DNA of 64,000 nt from Caloramator sp. mosi_1 (GCF_028622835.1 NZ_CP117677.1:124001-188000), one strand, 5' to 3'. Counted from the first letter of the stretch, positions 20,374-30,180 are shown. Notes: generated by a model from the letters alone, not told the origin. Translations and numbers: made by a program.

Positions 20374-21325
20374 ATGCTAAAAAAGATATTTTATTATCCA
20401 TCAAAAATCTTGTAAAGGTTATACCCCTTGTAATGTTGATTGGTTTTCTAACTGGATTAAAGGTTGATTTAAATTTTATGAAAAGCTATATTTTGGTATT
20501 TACCGTATTTATGATTTATCCAACAATGGTAGGGTTTAATTATAAGAGTGCCTTTGACTTGTCACATTCAAAGTTAGTTCTGCTATCTCTACTTATAAAC
20601 TTTTTAATTATACCTGTTATTGCATACTTTATGGGAATTACATTATTTAAAAACAATATGGATATGTTTGCGGGACTTGCGATAGCATCACTACTACCTA
20701 CCAGTGGTATGACAATCTCTTGGACAATGTTAAACAAAGGGAATGTATCAGCAGCTGTAAAAATAACTGCACTTAGTTTATTTGTAGGTTCCCTTGTTGC
20801 ACCTTGGTATTTACTTTTAATGGTTGGTAAGTATATTCCTATTGACATAGTAAAGACCTTCATTACAATTATTCAAGTTGTTGTAATTCCTTTAATTCTT
20901 GGTACTATAACTTACAAGCTTCTTCTTAAAAAGTATTCTATGGAGGAGTACAATAAAAAATAAAGCCAATACTTCCTGCGATAAGTATATGGTTTCTTCT
21001 TGGAATAGTATTTATAAGCATAGGAATGAAATCAAAAGTTATAATATCTAAACCAGATTTAATTCTTTGGTCATTAGTTGTACTTACAGTATTCTATCTA
21101 ATTAACTATATAGTAAGCACATTGGTTGGAAAAATATTCTTAAATAGAGAAGATGCTATAGCTTTAGTATATAGTACGGTTATGCGTAATCTTTCCTTAG
21201 CACTTGGAATAGCTGCATCAAGCTTTGGTTCTAAAGCTGCACTTATAGTTACCCTTGCCTTTATTCTTCAAGTTCAAAGTGCTTCTTGGTTTGGAAAATA
21301 CTTTGTAAATAAAGTGTTTAAATAA
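20374..21325 (+). CDS. BASS/ACR3-superfamily transporter (frameshifted)
   Basis: Ten-helix transporter of the bile acid:sodium symporter / arsenite exporter superfamily. The start at 20374 (MLKKIFYYPSK) follows GGGAGGA; a break in an A run at about 20410 leads to NLVKVIPLVMLIGFLTGLKVDLNF, and a second at 20955 to PAISIWFLLGIVFISIGMK. GLAIASLLPTSGMTISWTML corresponds to the fourth-helix region where ACR3 arsenite exporters carry an essential Cys; here there is none. The C-terminal VMRNLSLALGIAA motif is conserved in both groups. About 316 residues. Divergence from arsR suggests shared control; the substrate is uncertain. Confidence 0.7.
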
Positions 21326-21338
21326 AATATAATAAAAA

Positions 21339-21373
21339 ATTCCCCAAGTTAACGCATATCCACTTGGGGGAAT
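21339..21373. terminator. Bidirectional terminator between transporter and desulfoferrodoxin genes
   Basis: ATTCCCCAAGT and ACTTGGGGGAAT form an 11-pair stem around a 12-base loop between convergent genes, with T-rich sequence on each side. Confidence 0.75.
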
Positions 21374-21380
21374 AGTTTTA

Positions 21381-21761
21381 TTATGCCTTCCAGAGTCCGT
21401 GAAGGTTGCAATATTCTCTTGCGTATAAAACTTCTTCACCATCATTTAATTTAAAGAAGGCTTCTGGTTTATCTCCTGAGTTTAAGAATCTTCTATATAC
21501 TTTATCTTTAGTGTGTACCTCTATCCATTCAATATAGTGCTTTTCTTCCATTGGATGTTCAACGCTTCCTACCTTAACAAGAACTCCACCATCCACAAGC
21601 TCTACAACTGGCACGTGTTTTTCCTTTGATGCATCTACTGTATTTTCAACTCTTAATGTCATTGGCTTATTGCAACAAACTAAAGTACCTGCTCCCTTGT
21701 GAAGAACCTCTACAATATTCCCACAAATTTCACATTTATAAACTTGCCTAACCTCTGTCAT
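21381..21761 (-). CDS. dfx: Desulfoferrodoxin (superoxide reductase)
   Basis: Reduces superoxide to hydrogen peroxide in anaerobes. It is intact at 126 residues. The N-terminal desulforedoxin-like domain has YKCEICGN and LVCCNKPM, the four Cys of the Fe(SCys)4 centre. The catalytic domain carries [18 protein letters not shown] and CNLHGLW, the four His and one Cys of the FeN4S site, with the mobile Glu/Lys loop (EEKH). This is a 2Fe (class I) superoxide reductase. A good RBS (AGGAGGGG) precedes the ATG at 21761. Confidence 0.95.
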   Translation of the reverse strand: MTEVRQVYKCEICGNIVEVLHKGAGTLVCCNKPMTLRVENTVDASKEKHVPVVELVDGGVLVKVGSVEHPMEEKHYIEWIEVHTKDKVYRRFLNSGDKPEAFFKLNDGEEVLYAREYCNLHGLWKA

Positions 21762-21878
21762 TTTAACCCCTCCTTGACGGAAAATTATTTTCTATTAATA
21801 CTATTATAGCATTAGATATATAAAATTCAAGTAGAACCATCATAATAATTTCTTAATTTTATGAATTGTTTAATACAA

Positions 21879-21901
21879 CTTTTATGTTTGTCAACAATCT
21901 G
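21879..21901. repeat. Solo terminal fragment of the MITE-like repeat
   Basis: A 23-base match to the right end of the repeat at 30181-30376 (both read TTTATGTTTGTCAACAATCT). It is followed by an ACTACTAAATGTAGTAGT hairpin that may terminate transcription of neighbouring genes. Confidence 0.5.
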
Positions 21902-21945
21902 AACCACTACTAAATGTAGTAGTTTGTACAAGTAATTATATCAAT

Positions 21946-22686
21946 TTAATAAAAGTATTTTTCCATAAAATGGTTTAATTCACATTTCACCTGGGTGGCA
22001 CTATTTGAGAAGGTAGTATCTCCAATTTGGGATATAGGAAGTACCCCTACAACACTGTTAGTAAAAAGGCTGAGTTAAAATCTTTTATCTCATCTAATGT
22101 TATACTTTTTTTACAACCTCTATTTCCTTAGATTTAAAGTGTTCTATCAATTTTTTCTTACAATTCCAGGCAATATTGAACAAGTTATACTTGGGGTATA
22201 AACTACATCATCCTTAACAAAAACAAATTTCCATAGGCTGCCTCACTAATATAGCCTCTATAATCTAAAAATATACAGGAATCATATCCTTTATTTTTGC
22301 CCTCAAATCCTCAATATAATTTTGACCATAATTGAAGGTCTTTATGTGATTTAAAATACTTTTAGCCTTTCTTTCCTTTGATATACAAAGCCTCAGGCCA
22401 TTTTCATAGTGCTCTTTTGTATATGAAGGATGCCTTAAACTTATTTTTATTTCTCCGTCTATAAAAATAACCTTTATTACAATTGGATGATTAACCCCTT
22501 TAATTGAATCGTAAATATCATTTTTAAACTTAACAAAGGTTAAGTCATTTTTTATACCCAAAATATTTAAACTTCTTTTTAATCTTTTAAAATGATCTTC
22601 TAAAAGTTAACTTTTCCTTTAATTGAAAACAATGTTTCAAAAGCAGTAAGCCCAAAGGCTACTCCTCTATCAAAAATATCAATCAT
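21946..22686 (-). CDS. pabC: 4-amino-4-deoxychorismate lyase-type aminotransferase class IV protein (frameshifted)
   Basis: PLP enzyme that would release p-aminobenzoate for folate. The ATG at 22686 overlaps the pabB stop (ATGA). [20 protein letters not shown] is typical of PabC; after a break near 22607 FLEDHFKRLKRSL follows. HIKTFNYGQN holds the PLP lysine (HiKtlNY motif). Breaks near 22275 and 22225 lead to EAAYGNLFFV and SILPGIVRKKLIEH, then FLTNSVVGVLPI. Total about 245 residues. Coupling to pabA and pabB supports the PabC assignment. Confidence 0.8.
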
Positions 22687-24008
22687 TTTAATCCCCCTTT
22701 CACAAGAGAGTTGTAAAGTGCCCTTCCCTTGTGAAGTGTCTCCTCATATTCTTCCTCTCCATTAGAATCCCAAACAATTCCTCCACCTACGTTGTATATT
22801 ATGTTTTCTTTATCCATTACTGCTGTTCTTATTGCAATGTTAAAATCCAAATTACCGTTATTTGAAATATATCCTATTGAGCCTGTATATATACCTCTGT
22901 TTACCCTTTCAATCTCATTTATAACCTCCATAGACCTAAGTTTTGGAGCACCTGTTATAGAACCACCTGGAAACATTGCCTGTATTATTTCTTTAAAGCC
23001 AACACTGCTAAGTAGTTTTCCTTTTATTGTTGAAACAAGATGGTTTACTGTTGAATACTCTTCCACATCAAATAAGCTTTCAACCTCTACTGTACCTGGA
23101 ATACATATCCTTGATAAATCATTTCTCTCTAAATCAATAATCATTAAAAGTTCAGAACGACACTTTTCACTTTCATAAAGCTCTCTTTTAGCATTTCATT
23201 CTCTTTTTATCCTCCACCTTTTTACTGTTCCCTTAATTGGCCTTGTTGTTATTATATCTTCTCTTTTTCTTATAAACTGCTCTGGTGAAGTAGAAAGTAT
23301 GTATTTATCCTTTACCCTTATCAATGCATTATAGGGGCCATAGTTTGCTCTTCTGAACTTTGAATAAATATAAACAGGATTTAGCCTTCCCTTTCCGTAA
23401 AATTGTTGGGAAATGTTTACCTGATATACATCCCCACTTCTTATATACTCTCTGACCCTCTCTACTGCCCTTAAGTATTCTTCAAACTCAAAATTAGACT
23501 TTAGATTAACATCTATATCCTCTTTAATTTCTACATAATTAATATTTTTAATTCTATTTATAACATCCTCATCATCTGTAACTATATAAGTTCTCATTGT
23601 TTTTATTATCGAGTATTATAAAATCCTCGAAGTACTCAAAATAAATACTTGGTATTTTTATAGGAGAATTTTGCTTTGACTTTATTCCCATTAACTCTTC
23701 TCCAAAGTCATAGGATAAATATCCAACAAATCCTCCATCAAAGACAAGTCCTGTATTTAGTGGTCTTTGTTCTTTTATCAATTTATCAATAACCTTAAGA
23801 GGATCCTCCTTAAATTCATAAGTTTTATCCCCATAATCAACAAAGGTTCTCCCATCTGAGTAACTTATGCTATATTTAGGCTTAAAACATAAAATAGAAT
23901 AATCCCCGTATCTTTAACCCTGAAACTACTCTCTAAAAGCTGTGGATTATAATCATAAAGTAGGTTATAGAGCCTAAAAGCATCTAATTTATAGTCTACT
24001 TTAATCAT
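22683..24008 (-). CDS. pabB: Aminodeoxychorismate synthase component I (frameshifted)
   Basis: Chorismate-binding enzyme making 4-amino-4-deoxychorismate with PabA-derived ammonia. The ATG at 24008 is preceded by GGAGGAG. The N-terminal half shows [16 protein letters not shown]. The catalytic half shows [45 protein letters not shown] and [18 protein letters not shown]; these are the conserved TrpE/PabB active-site motifs. Breaks near 23895, 23600, 23205 and 23155 spread it over several frames. The order pabA-pabB-pabC favours PabB over TrpE. Confidence 0.85.
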
Positions 24009-24575
24009 TTCTGCTCCTCCTTAAGAAGTTTTGAAGCATATCAAGCCCATTCTCTGTTAAAATTGCCTCTGGATGAAATTGAACTCCTTCTATATCAAAT
24101 TCCTTGTGTCTTACTCCCATAATTTCTCCATCTAATGTTCTTGCTGTAACCTCAAGACAATATGGAAGAGTGTTTTCATCTATTACTAAAGAATGATATC
24201 TTGTTGCATTTAAAGGATTTTTAACCCTTTAAATATCCCTTTCCCCTCGTGAAATATTTTATGAACCTTTCCGTGTACTGGACTTTTTCCTTTTATAACA
24301 TCTGCTCCAAAATAGTGGCCTATACATTGATGCCCTAAACATACACCAAGTATAGGTATCATTCCTTTATATTTTTCTAAAATCTGAAGAGATAAAATTG
24401 ATTCATCTGGCCTTCCTGGTCCTGGTGATAAAACAATATAATCTGGATTTAATTTATCAATATCATCAATTATTATTTCATCCCTTGATTTTACTACAGT
24501 TTCTTCTCCTAAAATTAAAAAATAATGGTATAGGTTATATGTAAATGAGTCATAGTTATCAACTATTAAAACCAT
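24001..24575 (-). CDS. pabA: Aminodeoxychorismate/anthranilate synthase glutamine amidotransferase component (frameshifted)
   Basis: Class I glutamine amidotransferase delivering ammonia to PabB. The start at 24575 ([15 protein letters not shown]) has GGGGTGG upstream. [10 protein letters not shown] forms the oxyanion region, [10 protein letters not shown] has the nucleophile Cys, and GVQFHPEAI supplies the catalytic His and Glu. One break near 24225 separates the two halves. About 190 residues. It overlaps pabB by eight bases. Confidence 0.9.
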
Positions 24576-24668
24576 AAATTCCACCCCTAAACTTGTAGTT
24601 TTTGGTTTATTTTATATTCATATAATACCATAAATATATTTATTTTTAATTTTAACACAAAAATAAGA

Positions 24669-24690
24669 AGCTGCCACCTTTGTGACAGCT
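24669..24690 (-). terminator. Terminator of the ATP-cone gene
   Basis: AGCTGTCAC / GTGGCAGCT stem with a four-base loop; the minus strand continues TTCTTATTTTT. Confidence 0.7.
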
Positions 24691-24700
24691 ATTTAATACA

Positions 24701-24957
24701 CTAATACCCTATGTACGCCCTTGAAACATCCTTAAAGCCTTCTTTGTTTAATGTTTCTACTATTACTCTTCTTATAATTTCAAAGGAAACTTCCTCTTTA
24801 CCAAGTGCCTTTATTTCATTTTCTATATCCTTTGCGATGTTGTGTAAATCTGATTCATTTAATGGTTCTCCTATATCATCTGAAGCTGCTTGTATGCTTT
24901 TTATTATCTTTTCAATGTCAAAATCCTGAACTCTGCCATCCCTTTTATAACCTGCAT
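24701..24957 (-). CDS. Standalone ATP-cone domain protein (frameshifted)
   Basis: ATP-cone domains bind ATP/dATP allosterically in ribonucleotide reductases and in NrdR. The reading is MQ, break near 24930, then VIKRDGRVQDFDIEKIIKSI, the signature of the domain, then EVSFEIIRRVIVETLN and a short tail ending RAYIGY. The product is about 85 residues and contains nothing but the ATP cone; there is no NrdR zinc ribbon or reductase nearby. Such solo ATP-cone proteins are common in Clostridia, without assigned function. Confidence 0.7.
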
Positions 24958-25034
24958 AATATCACCCCTTACTCCTTTATTAATTAATGTTACATTATTT
25001 TTTCAGAATTTTTCAACATATTATAGGAAATAAT

Positions 25035-25065
25035 AACAGCCACAAGCTAATGCTATGTGGCTGTT
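25035..25065 (-). terminator. Terminator of the Cys-rich peptide gene
   Basis: AACAGCCACA / TGTGGCTGTT, a ten-base-pair stem with an 11-base loop, followed by TTATTATTTCC on the minus strand. Confidence 0.7.
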
Positions 25066-25071
25066 ATATAA

Positions 25072-25251
25072 TCATCCTTGGTCTAAGCCTGTTAACACCT
25101 TATCGAAGGCATTAACTGTGCATTTATAACCATCAAAGTTAACACAGTTTTCACAGCTTTTGTCAACCGCTCCTGTTGAAGATGTAAATCCTTCTGCTTG
25201 ATATTTCATACAAGATGCTGCAACTGCTTTTAATTGTTCTCTACTTGCCAT
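25072..25251 (-). CDS. Small Cys-containing protein of 59 residues
   Basis: Begins MASREQLKAVAASCMKYQ and ends DKVLTGLDQG, with four Cys: one at residue 14 and three in KSCENCVNFDGYKC. The spacing suggests a small metal or cluster site. I do not recognise a family with a known function. It has a GGAGGG box, its own terminator and an intact frame, so it is very likely a real gene. It sits 46 bases after queE but carries its own strong RBS; it could be cotranscribed with the que operon. Confidence 0.7.
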   Translation of the reverse strand: MASREQLKAVAASCMKYQAEGFTSSTGAVDKSCENCVNFDGYKCTVNAFDKVLTGLDQG

Positions 25252-25297
25252 AAAACCCTCCTCTCAATCACTATTATTTTCCCTAAAAAACCTTTAT

Positions 25298-26027
25298 TTA
25301 TACTCCCCTTTTATCCTTATCCCAAATTATTTTATGAAGTTGAAGATTAAGCCTTACTTCTAAGTTATTTTCCATAAAAATCTATTTTTATCCTTCAAAT
25401 ATTCAACAATATAGCTTGGTTCAATTTGTCCAAAAACAGGTGAAAAATTTAATATAACTCCCTTAAAATACTCTTTATACTTTTCTACAACATCCATTGA
25501 ATAATCTAAGTCCCCTTCACTTCCTACAACAAATTTGATTTCATCATTTGGTATTAACCTTTTAAAATTTTCTCTAAAAATGTTATACCTGTCCATATTA
25601 GAAGATGGACATTTTATATCTAATGTGTAAAAGAGATTTTTTCTCTGTTTATTTTCAGTAAACTCAAATATTTCTTCATCATTATATAGTTTAACACTAC
25701 CGTTTGTTTCTATTCTAACCTGATATCCATTTTGTGATAGATATAAAGGTATATATCGTTTAGCCTTATTTTCCTCAAGTGGTTCGCCACCTGTTACGAT
25801 TATTTTTTACAAGCATATGCTTCTACCTCTTTTAAAATTTCAAAGGGAGTCATCAAAAGATATTCTCCATCATAGCTATACCTTGTATCACAATAGCTGC
25901 ACCTTAAATTACAACCATAGGTTCTTACAAATGTTGTTAAAAAGCCACTTGTTATACCCTCTCCTGAGATGCTGCTGAAAATCTCAACCATAGGAATTTT
26001 TTCATTTAAAAATTCTTGTCTTTTCAA
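25298..26027 (-). CDS. queE: 7-carboxy-7-deazaguanine synthase QueE (frameshifted)
   Basis: Radical SAM enzyme converting 6-carboxytetrahydropterin to 7-carboxy-7-deazaguanine. The TTG start at 26027 has GGTGG nine bases upstream and lies directly after the queD stop. [12 protein letters not shown] is the QueE N-terminal motif, and [15 protein letters not shown] gives the CxxxCxxC cluster site with the QueE-typical DT. After breaks near 25805 and 25610 come [15 protein letters not shown] and LDIKCPSS. About 242 residues when repaired. Confidence 0.9.
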
Positions 26028-26451
26028 TTAACCAACCACCTTTGCAAAACTTGTTTGGGTTTCATAAAGTGTTATTGAAACAACCTTTATCCCTAAGTTC
26101 TTTAACTTTTCATTTAAGATTTTATAAAAATCCATAGACATATTTTCTGCAGTTGGTCTGTAGTCTACTTCAAATATTTTTTACCACCCTGTTTTAAAAC
26201 TTCTGCTATCTTGTGTTCTACCTCATCCTTAGAATGCTTATAATAAATAAATGAATGGTCTATTTTATCAATTATATGTTGCTTGATTATATTTTTAAAT
26301 CCTTAAAATCTATAACCATTCCATTTTTAATATCCCCAGTAACTTCAACAATCATTTTATAGCTATGCCCGTGTAAGTTCTTACAATCTCCCTGGTGCTC
26401 AGACAGCATATGGGCAGCCTCAAAATTAAATTCCTTAGAAACAGTAAGCAT
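26028..26451 (-). CDS. queD: 6-carboxytetrahydropterin synthase QueD (frameshifted)
   Basis: Converts dihydroneopterin triphosphate to 6-carboxytetrahydropterin. [16 protein letters not shown] supplies the first zinc His, GDCKNLHGHSYKM the catalytic Cys and the other two zinc His, and MVIDFKDLK the conserved strand. IDHSFIY and RPTAENMSMDFYKIL (active-site Glu region) follow after breaks near 26300 and 26180. About 140 residues. The ATG overlaps the queC stop (TAATG). Confidence 0.9.
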
Positions 26452-27126
26452 TATTTTGCCTCCTTATATTCAATTGGGTCCTCAAATCCTGCCTCCTTAA
26501 AGGCCTTAAGCCTAAGTAGACAGCTATCACATACTCCGCAGGCCTTATCTTCTCCCTTATAGCAGGACCAAGTTAATGAATAATCAACCCCAAGTTCCAT
26601 TCCAAGTTTAATTTCCTCTGCCTTTGTCATATTTATAAATGGTGCATTTATTTTTATGGTTTTCCCCTCAACACCACAAACTGTTCCCTTGTTTATAGCC
26701 TTCTCCATAGCATCTAAAAACTCCTGTCTGCAGTCAACATAACCTGAATAGTCTACTTCACTTACACCTATAAAGATATCCTGTGCACCTATCTTTTCTG
26801 CATAGGATGCTGCAAAGGCTAAAAATATCATATTTCTTGCTGGAACATAGGTTACAGGTATATCCTGTCTATTTACATCGCCCTCTGGAACATCAATGTT
26901 TTTATCGGTTAGTGCAGAACCCCCCAAGCATCCATATTAGTCTTGACTATTATGTGTTCCTTTACACCTGCTGCCTCTGCAACCTTTTTGCACATTCAAG
27001 CTCCTTATCGTGCCTTTGACCGTAATCAAAGGATATTGCATAAACTTCAAAACCCTTTGACTTTGCAAGATATAGTGCAGTAGTTGAGTCTAATCCTCCT
27101 GATAAAAGTACAACAGCTTTTTTCAT
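26451..27126 (-). CDS. queC: 7-cyano-7-deazaguanine synthase QueC (frameshifted)
   Basis: ATP-dependent conversion of 7-carboxy-7-deazaguanine to preQ0. [19 protein letters not shown] carries the PP-loop SGGLDS motif and [16 protein letters not shown] the family signature. The C-terminal zinc site is [16 protein letters not shown]. Breaks near 26975 and 26930 divide it. About 224 residues. The ATG overlaps the activase stop in an ATGA arrangement, so it is translationally coupled to the activase rather than led by its own leader. Confidence 0.92.
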
Positions 27127-27894
27127 TTTAATCCCATCCTTTCTCCATAATAACAGCATCCTATTGCACCGTTAAATTGTGCATCATCTAATGTTATTAT
27201 TTCTTTATAATCATTTTTTAAATACTCAATTAAAGCTCTATTTAACGATGCACCACCAGATAGTATTATTCTATTTGATTTAAACCTTGTAAGCATTGGA
27301 CTTAATCTTTTATATAGTGAATAATTTACACCTGCACATAGCCTTTCAATTGATACACCCTCTGCTATTTTCCCAATAAGTTCAGATTCTGAAAAACTGC
27401 ACAGGTTGAGTTTAATTCAACAGGTTCTTTATAATATTTTGTCATATAGTTTAAATCAACTTCTAAAATATTTGCCATATTCTCTAAATATCTTCCACAG
27501 GATGCGGCACACTTGTCGTTAAGTTCTATATCTGTTATAACTCCCTTTTCCACCTTTACAGCCTTAACATCCTGTCCACCTAAATCTAATAATATAAAGT
27601 CTAAAAGCCCCGTTTGAAAAATTACCCCATAAATGTGGGCCTTTATTTCATTAATTGGGGTAAAATCCCTAAGGTTAATATTATTTCTTCCATAACCTGT
27701 TGAGATTCCAATATCAAAATCACCCATATTAAGTTTTTCTTTATCAACAATAAGCCCCTCTTTTTTATACAAAAGTCCCTATAAAATTTCATTGTACTTA
27801 TCTTATTTTTCCTGATAATTCTACCGTCTTCCCAAAGTACAATCTTTACTTCTCTGCTTCCTAAATCTATTCCCAGTATCTTCACCTTTTCCAT
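27123..27894 (-). CDS. HgdC/BcrAD-type activase coupled to queC (frameshifted)
   Basis: ASKHA-fold ATPase that energises electron transfer to a 2-hydroxyacyl-CoA-dehydratase-type partner. [19 protein letters not shown] is the phosphate-1 loop and ISTGYGRNN the conserved [20 protein letters not shown] is the phosphate-2 region. Both cluster Cys are present, in [13 protein letters not shown] and [24 protein letters not shown] is the adenosine motif. Breaks lie near 27775 and 27385. About 255 residues. It overlaps its partner gene upstream by 13 bases and ends in ATGA with queC, giving an unbroken coupled operon. Confidence 0.85.
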
Positions 27895-28879
27895 TCCTTT
27901 CTATCTTTCAGCATATCCACAAAGGCCTCAAGCCTTAATTTTGTTCGTGCATCAAGCTCATTTAATTTATCTCCCTCAATATTAATAACTGGAACATCCA
28001 GCTTACTTTTTACAATAATATCCTCAATTCCTCTATAACAAAAGGCTTGTGTATAGTGAATTACGCCATCTATTTTCCTTTCTTTAATCTGCCTTTTTAT
28101 TTCATTAAGTCTAAATTCAATATCGTAGGGATATGTGTAATCATAGTACTGGTCATATATATCCCTGTTATTTTTAAATCTTGGAAAGGAGAATTCTCTT
28201 TGAACTTCATTGTAAACAATTTTTGCACCTATACTTTCCATATAGTCATATATGTCACCCATCATAGGTGGAACTCCAATATACGCAAGTTTTATATCAT
28301 ATTCCTTCTTACTCCTACTTTTTATTTCATCGATTTTTGCTTCAGCATATTTTCAAATTCAATATAATCACCATTAAAATCACTTGATGAAACTAAATAT
28401 AGATGGTTTTCAAAGCCTGTAGCTAATCCTTCTACTGTTAAAATATCTATTTCAATCAAAAGTTCCCTTGACTTATTTAACCTCTTTCTTATCTCTTCAA
28501 CATCAGATACTTTAACATTAAACATCTTCATAAAATCATCTAAAGATTTTTTTACATCCTCTAATTTATGGGAGTTAGGATATTGAAAGGGATATATTCT
28601 TATACCCTTTAATTTTAAAACCTCCACCAATGCTCTTGTATTTGAGCAGTCCCCTTCAATTACACCTACTACTTCTTTTATCCCTTCCTTTACACAAACC
28701 CCATATAACCCCTTAATCCAAGCACACATACTCTTTGGAAATCCATCCTTCTCTGCTATGTCTATATATTCCATATAGTTATCAGATGTAACAAATATAT
28801 TGTTTAAGTCAATTACCTTATATCCAGCTGCAATTAAAATCTCCTGTGGTACTGTTGTTGTTATCCCAATCCTTTTCAT
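27882..28879 (-). CDS. 2-hydroxyacyl-CoA dehydratase-like (HgdB/double-cubane family) protein in the que operon (frameshifted)
   Basis: COG1775/HgdB-family iron-sulfur protein, first gene behind the preQ1-type leader. The opening MKRIGITTTVPQEILIAAGYKVIDLNNIF is typical of HgdB-like proteins. Likely cluster Cys are MCAWIKGLYGVC, IEGDCSNTRA (DCSNT motif) and TQAFCYRG in the C-terminal half. One break near 28318. About 332 residues and a single subunit gene, unlike true dehydratases that have two; this fits the double-cubane-cluster-protein group, whose known member reduces small unsaturated molecules. No CoA-linked gene is nearby; every downstream gene makes 7-deazaguanine. A role in queuosine precursor reduction is inference. 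Confidence 0.75.
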
Positions 28880-28890
28880 AATTCACCTCC

Positions 28891-28985
28891 AAAAATCAAA
28901 AGGGGCTACGTGCTCCTTAAAAGCTACAAAAATGTAGCTTAAGCCCGTAGTTTTGTTTTAGGACAGGATGGTTTCGAACTGTCCT
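28891..28985 (-). promoter_or_regulatory. Candidate preQ1 class I riboswitch with terminator-like platform
   Basis: On the minus strand GGACAG / CTGTCC enclose a 12-base loop starting TTCGAAACC, followed by the A-rich tail TAAAACAAAACTACGGG. This is the preQ1-I layout: short stem, loop beginning GUUC, and an A-rich tail ending in GG that can pair with the loop CC. The tail runs into a long hairpin (CTACG ... CGTAG enclosing AAGCTAC / GTAGCTT) followed by CCCCTTTTGATTTTT, a terminator. The RBS and ATG of the dehydratase-like gene follow at once. Position upstream of queCDE strongly supports the call; the aptamer match was made by eye. Confidence 0.65.
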
Positions 28986-29002
28986 ATTAAGTTTTCTATG
29001 TT

Positions 29003-29030
29003 AGTATATCATATCCTTGTAAAAAGTAAA
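29003..29030 (-). promoter_or_regulatory. Sigma-A-type promoter of the que operon
   Basis: TTTACT, 16 bases, TATACT on the minus strand, ending about 18 bases before the aptamer stem. Confidence 0.5.
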
Positions 29031-29123
29031 CATAATAAATTTTAATTTTTCTGTAAACATTGTTTATGGCTTTTTTAACCACTACTGGTGTATAATAAAA
29101 GTATAACAGATTGGAGGGATAGT

Positions 29124-30177
29124 ATGAGAAAAATTAAAAAATTTTATTTACAGCTTTATCTTTGGTTTTAATATTATCTTCTTTTGCAGGCTGTGCAAAA
29201 ACAATAAACCTACCGATACAAAACCTAATGATAACACAAAACTTACTATTAAAGATTATTTCCCTTTAAAGAAAACGTTTTTATGAAATATCAGGGAGTA
29301 GGAAACGAATATGCAGAACACAGAACCTATGTAGACTACATTGAGGGAGACAGAATACAAATAAGGGATGTAAATCCAGGTACAACACTTGCAAAGATAT
29401 ATGAAATAAAAAATGGTGAGTTAAGATTAATATTTTCAAGGGAAGAATACTATTATAAAGAAAACCTGCTTTCAACTACAAATACAAACTACGATGTTCT
29501 TTTGAAGGAACCTATTGAAAATGGAACAACTTGGACAACAAAGGATGGTTTAAAAAGATATATATCAAATAAACAGGCAAAAATATCAACTCCAAGTGGA
29601 GAATATACAGCTGTAGAAGTTATAACAGAAGGTAATGACTATAAAATCTTTGATTACTATGTAAAAATATTGGTCTTGTTAAGACAGTTTATAAAAGTGG
29701 AGATGTGACTATAGAAAGCAAACTTGAGAAGATTGTAGAAAATACGCCTTTCATTCAATCTATTAAATTCTATTACCCAGACTTTAATAATGAAAAATTG
29801 GCCTTTAAAGAGGAAAAAATATCCCTAAACACTAACGAAGATGTTAAGGATACAATAGAAAAGTATCTAAAAATCCTCCAAAGGAAGATTTAAATAGGGT
29901 ATTTGGGCCAAGTGTAAAAATAAACAAACTTTACTTTAATAATAGTCAAAATAAGGTGTATATAGATATAACCAGCAAATTTATAGAAGAAATGAATGCA
30001 GGTTCTCTATTAGAATCTATGATACTACAGAGCCTTGTGAATACTCTTGGGGACTACTATAATGTTGATAAGGTTTATGTATCACTTGATGGAAAACCCT
30101 ATGAATCGGGGCATATTGCAATAACAGAGAACGAAGTTTTCTATGTAGATTATAAAAATGTATATGAAATAAAATGA
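29124..30177 (+). CDS. Lipoprotein with GerMN domain (frameshifted)
   Basis: Secreted lipoprotein: a Lys-rich start (MRKIKK), hydrophobic stretch and the lipobox SSFAGC near residue 23. A middle region (about residues 45-185) with VFMKYQGVGNEY and GLVKTVYKSGD resembles a lipoprotein-type beta domain of unknown role. The last 110 residues are a GerMN domain, with FGPSVKINKLYF, VYIDITSKFIEEM, SLVNTLGDYYNVDKVYVSLDGK and a GHI ending. GerMN domains occur in spore maturation and germination proteins. Breaks lie near 29140, 29200, 29675 and 29870. The RBS GGAGGG precedes the ATG. About 350 residues. Confidence 0.7.
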
Positions 30178-30180
30178 GAG

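Noticed and set aside
20374..21325. Arsenite exporter ACR3
   Set aside because: The ACR3 essential cysteine in the fourth-helix motif is absent and no arsenate reductase is nearby; only superfamily membership is claimed.
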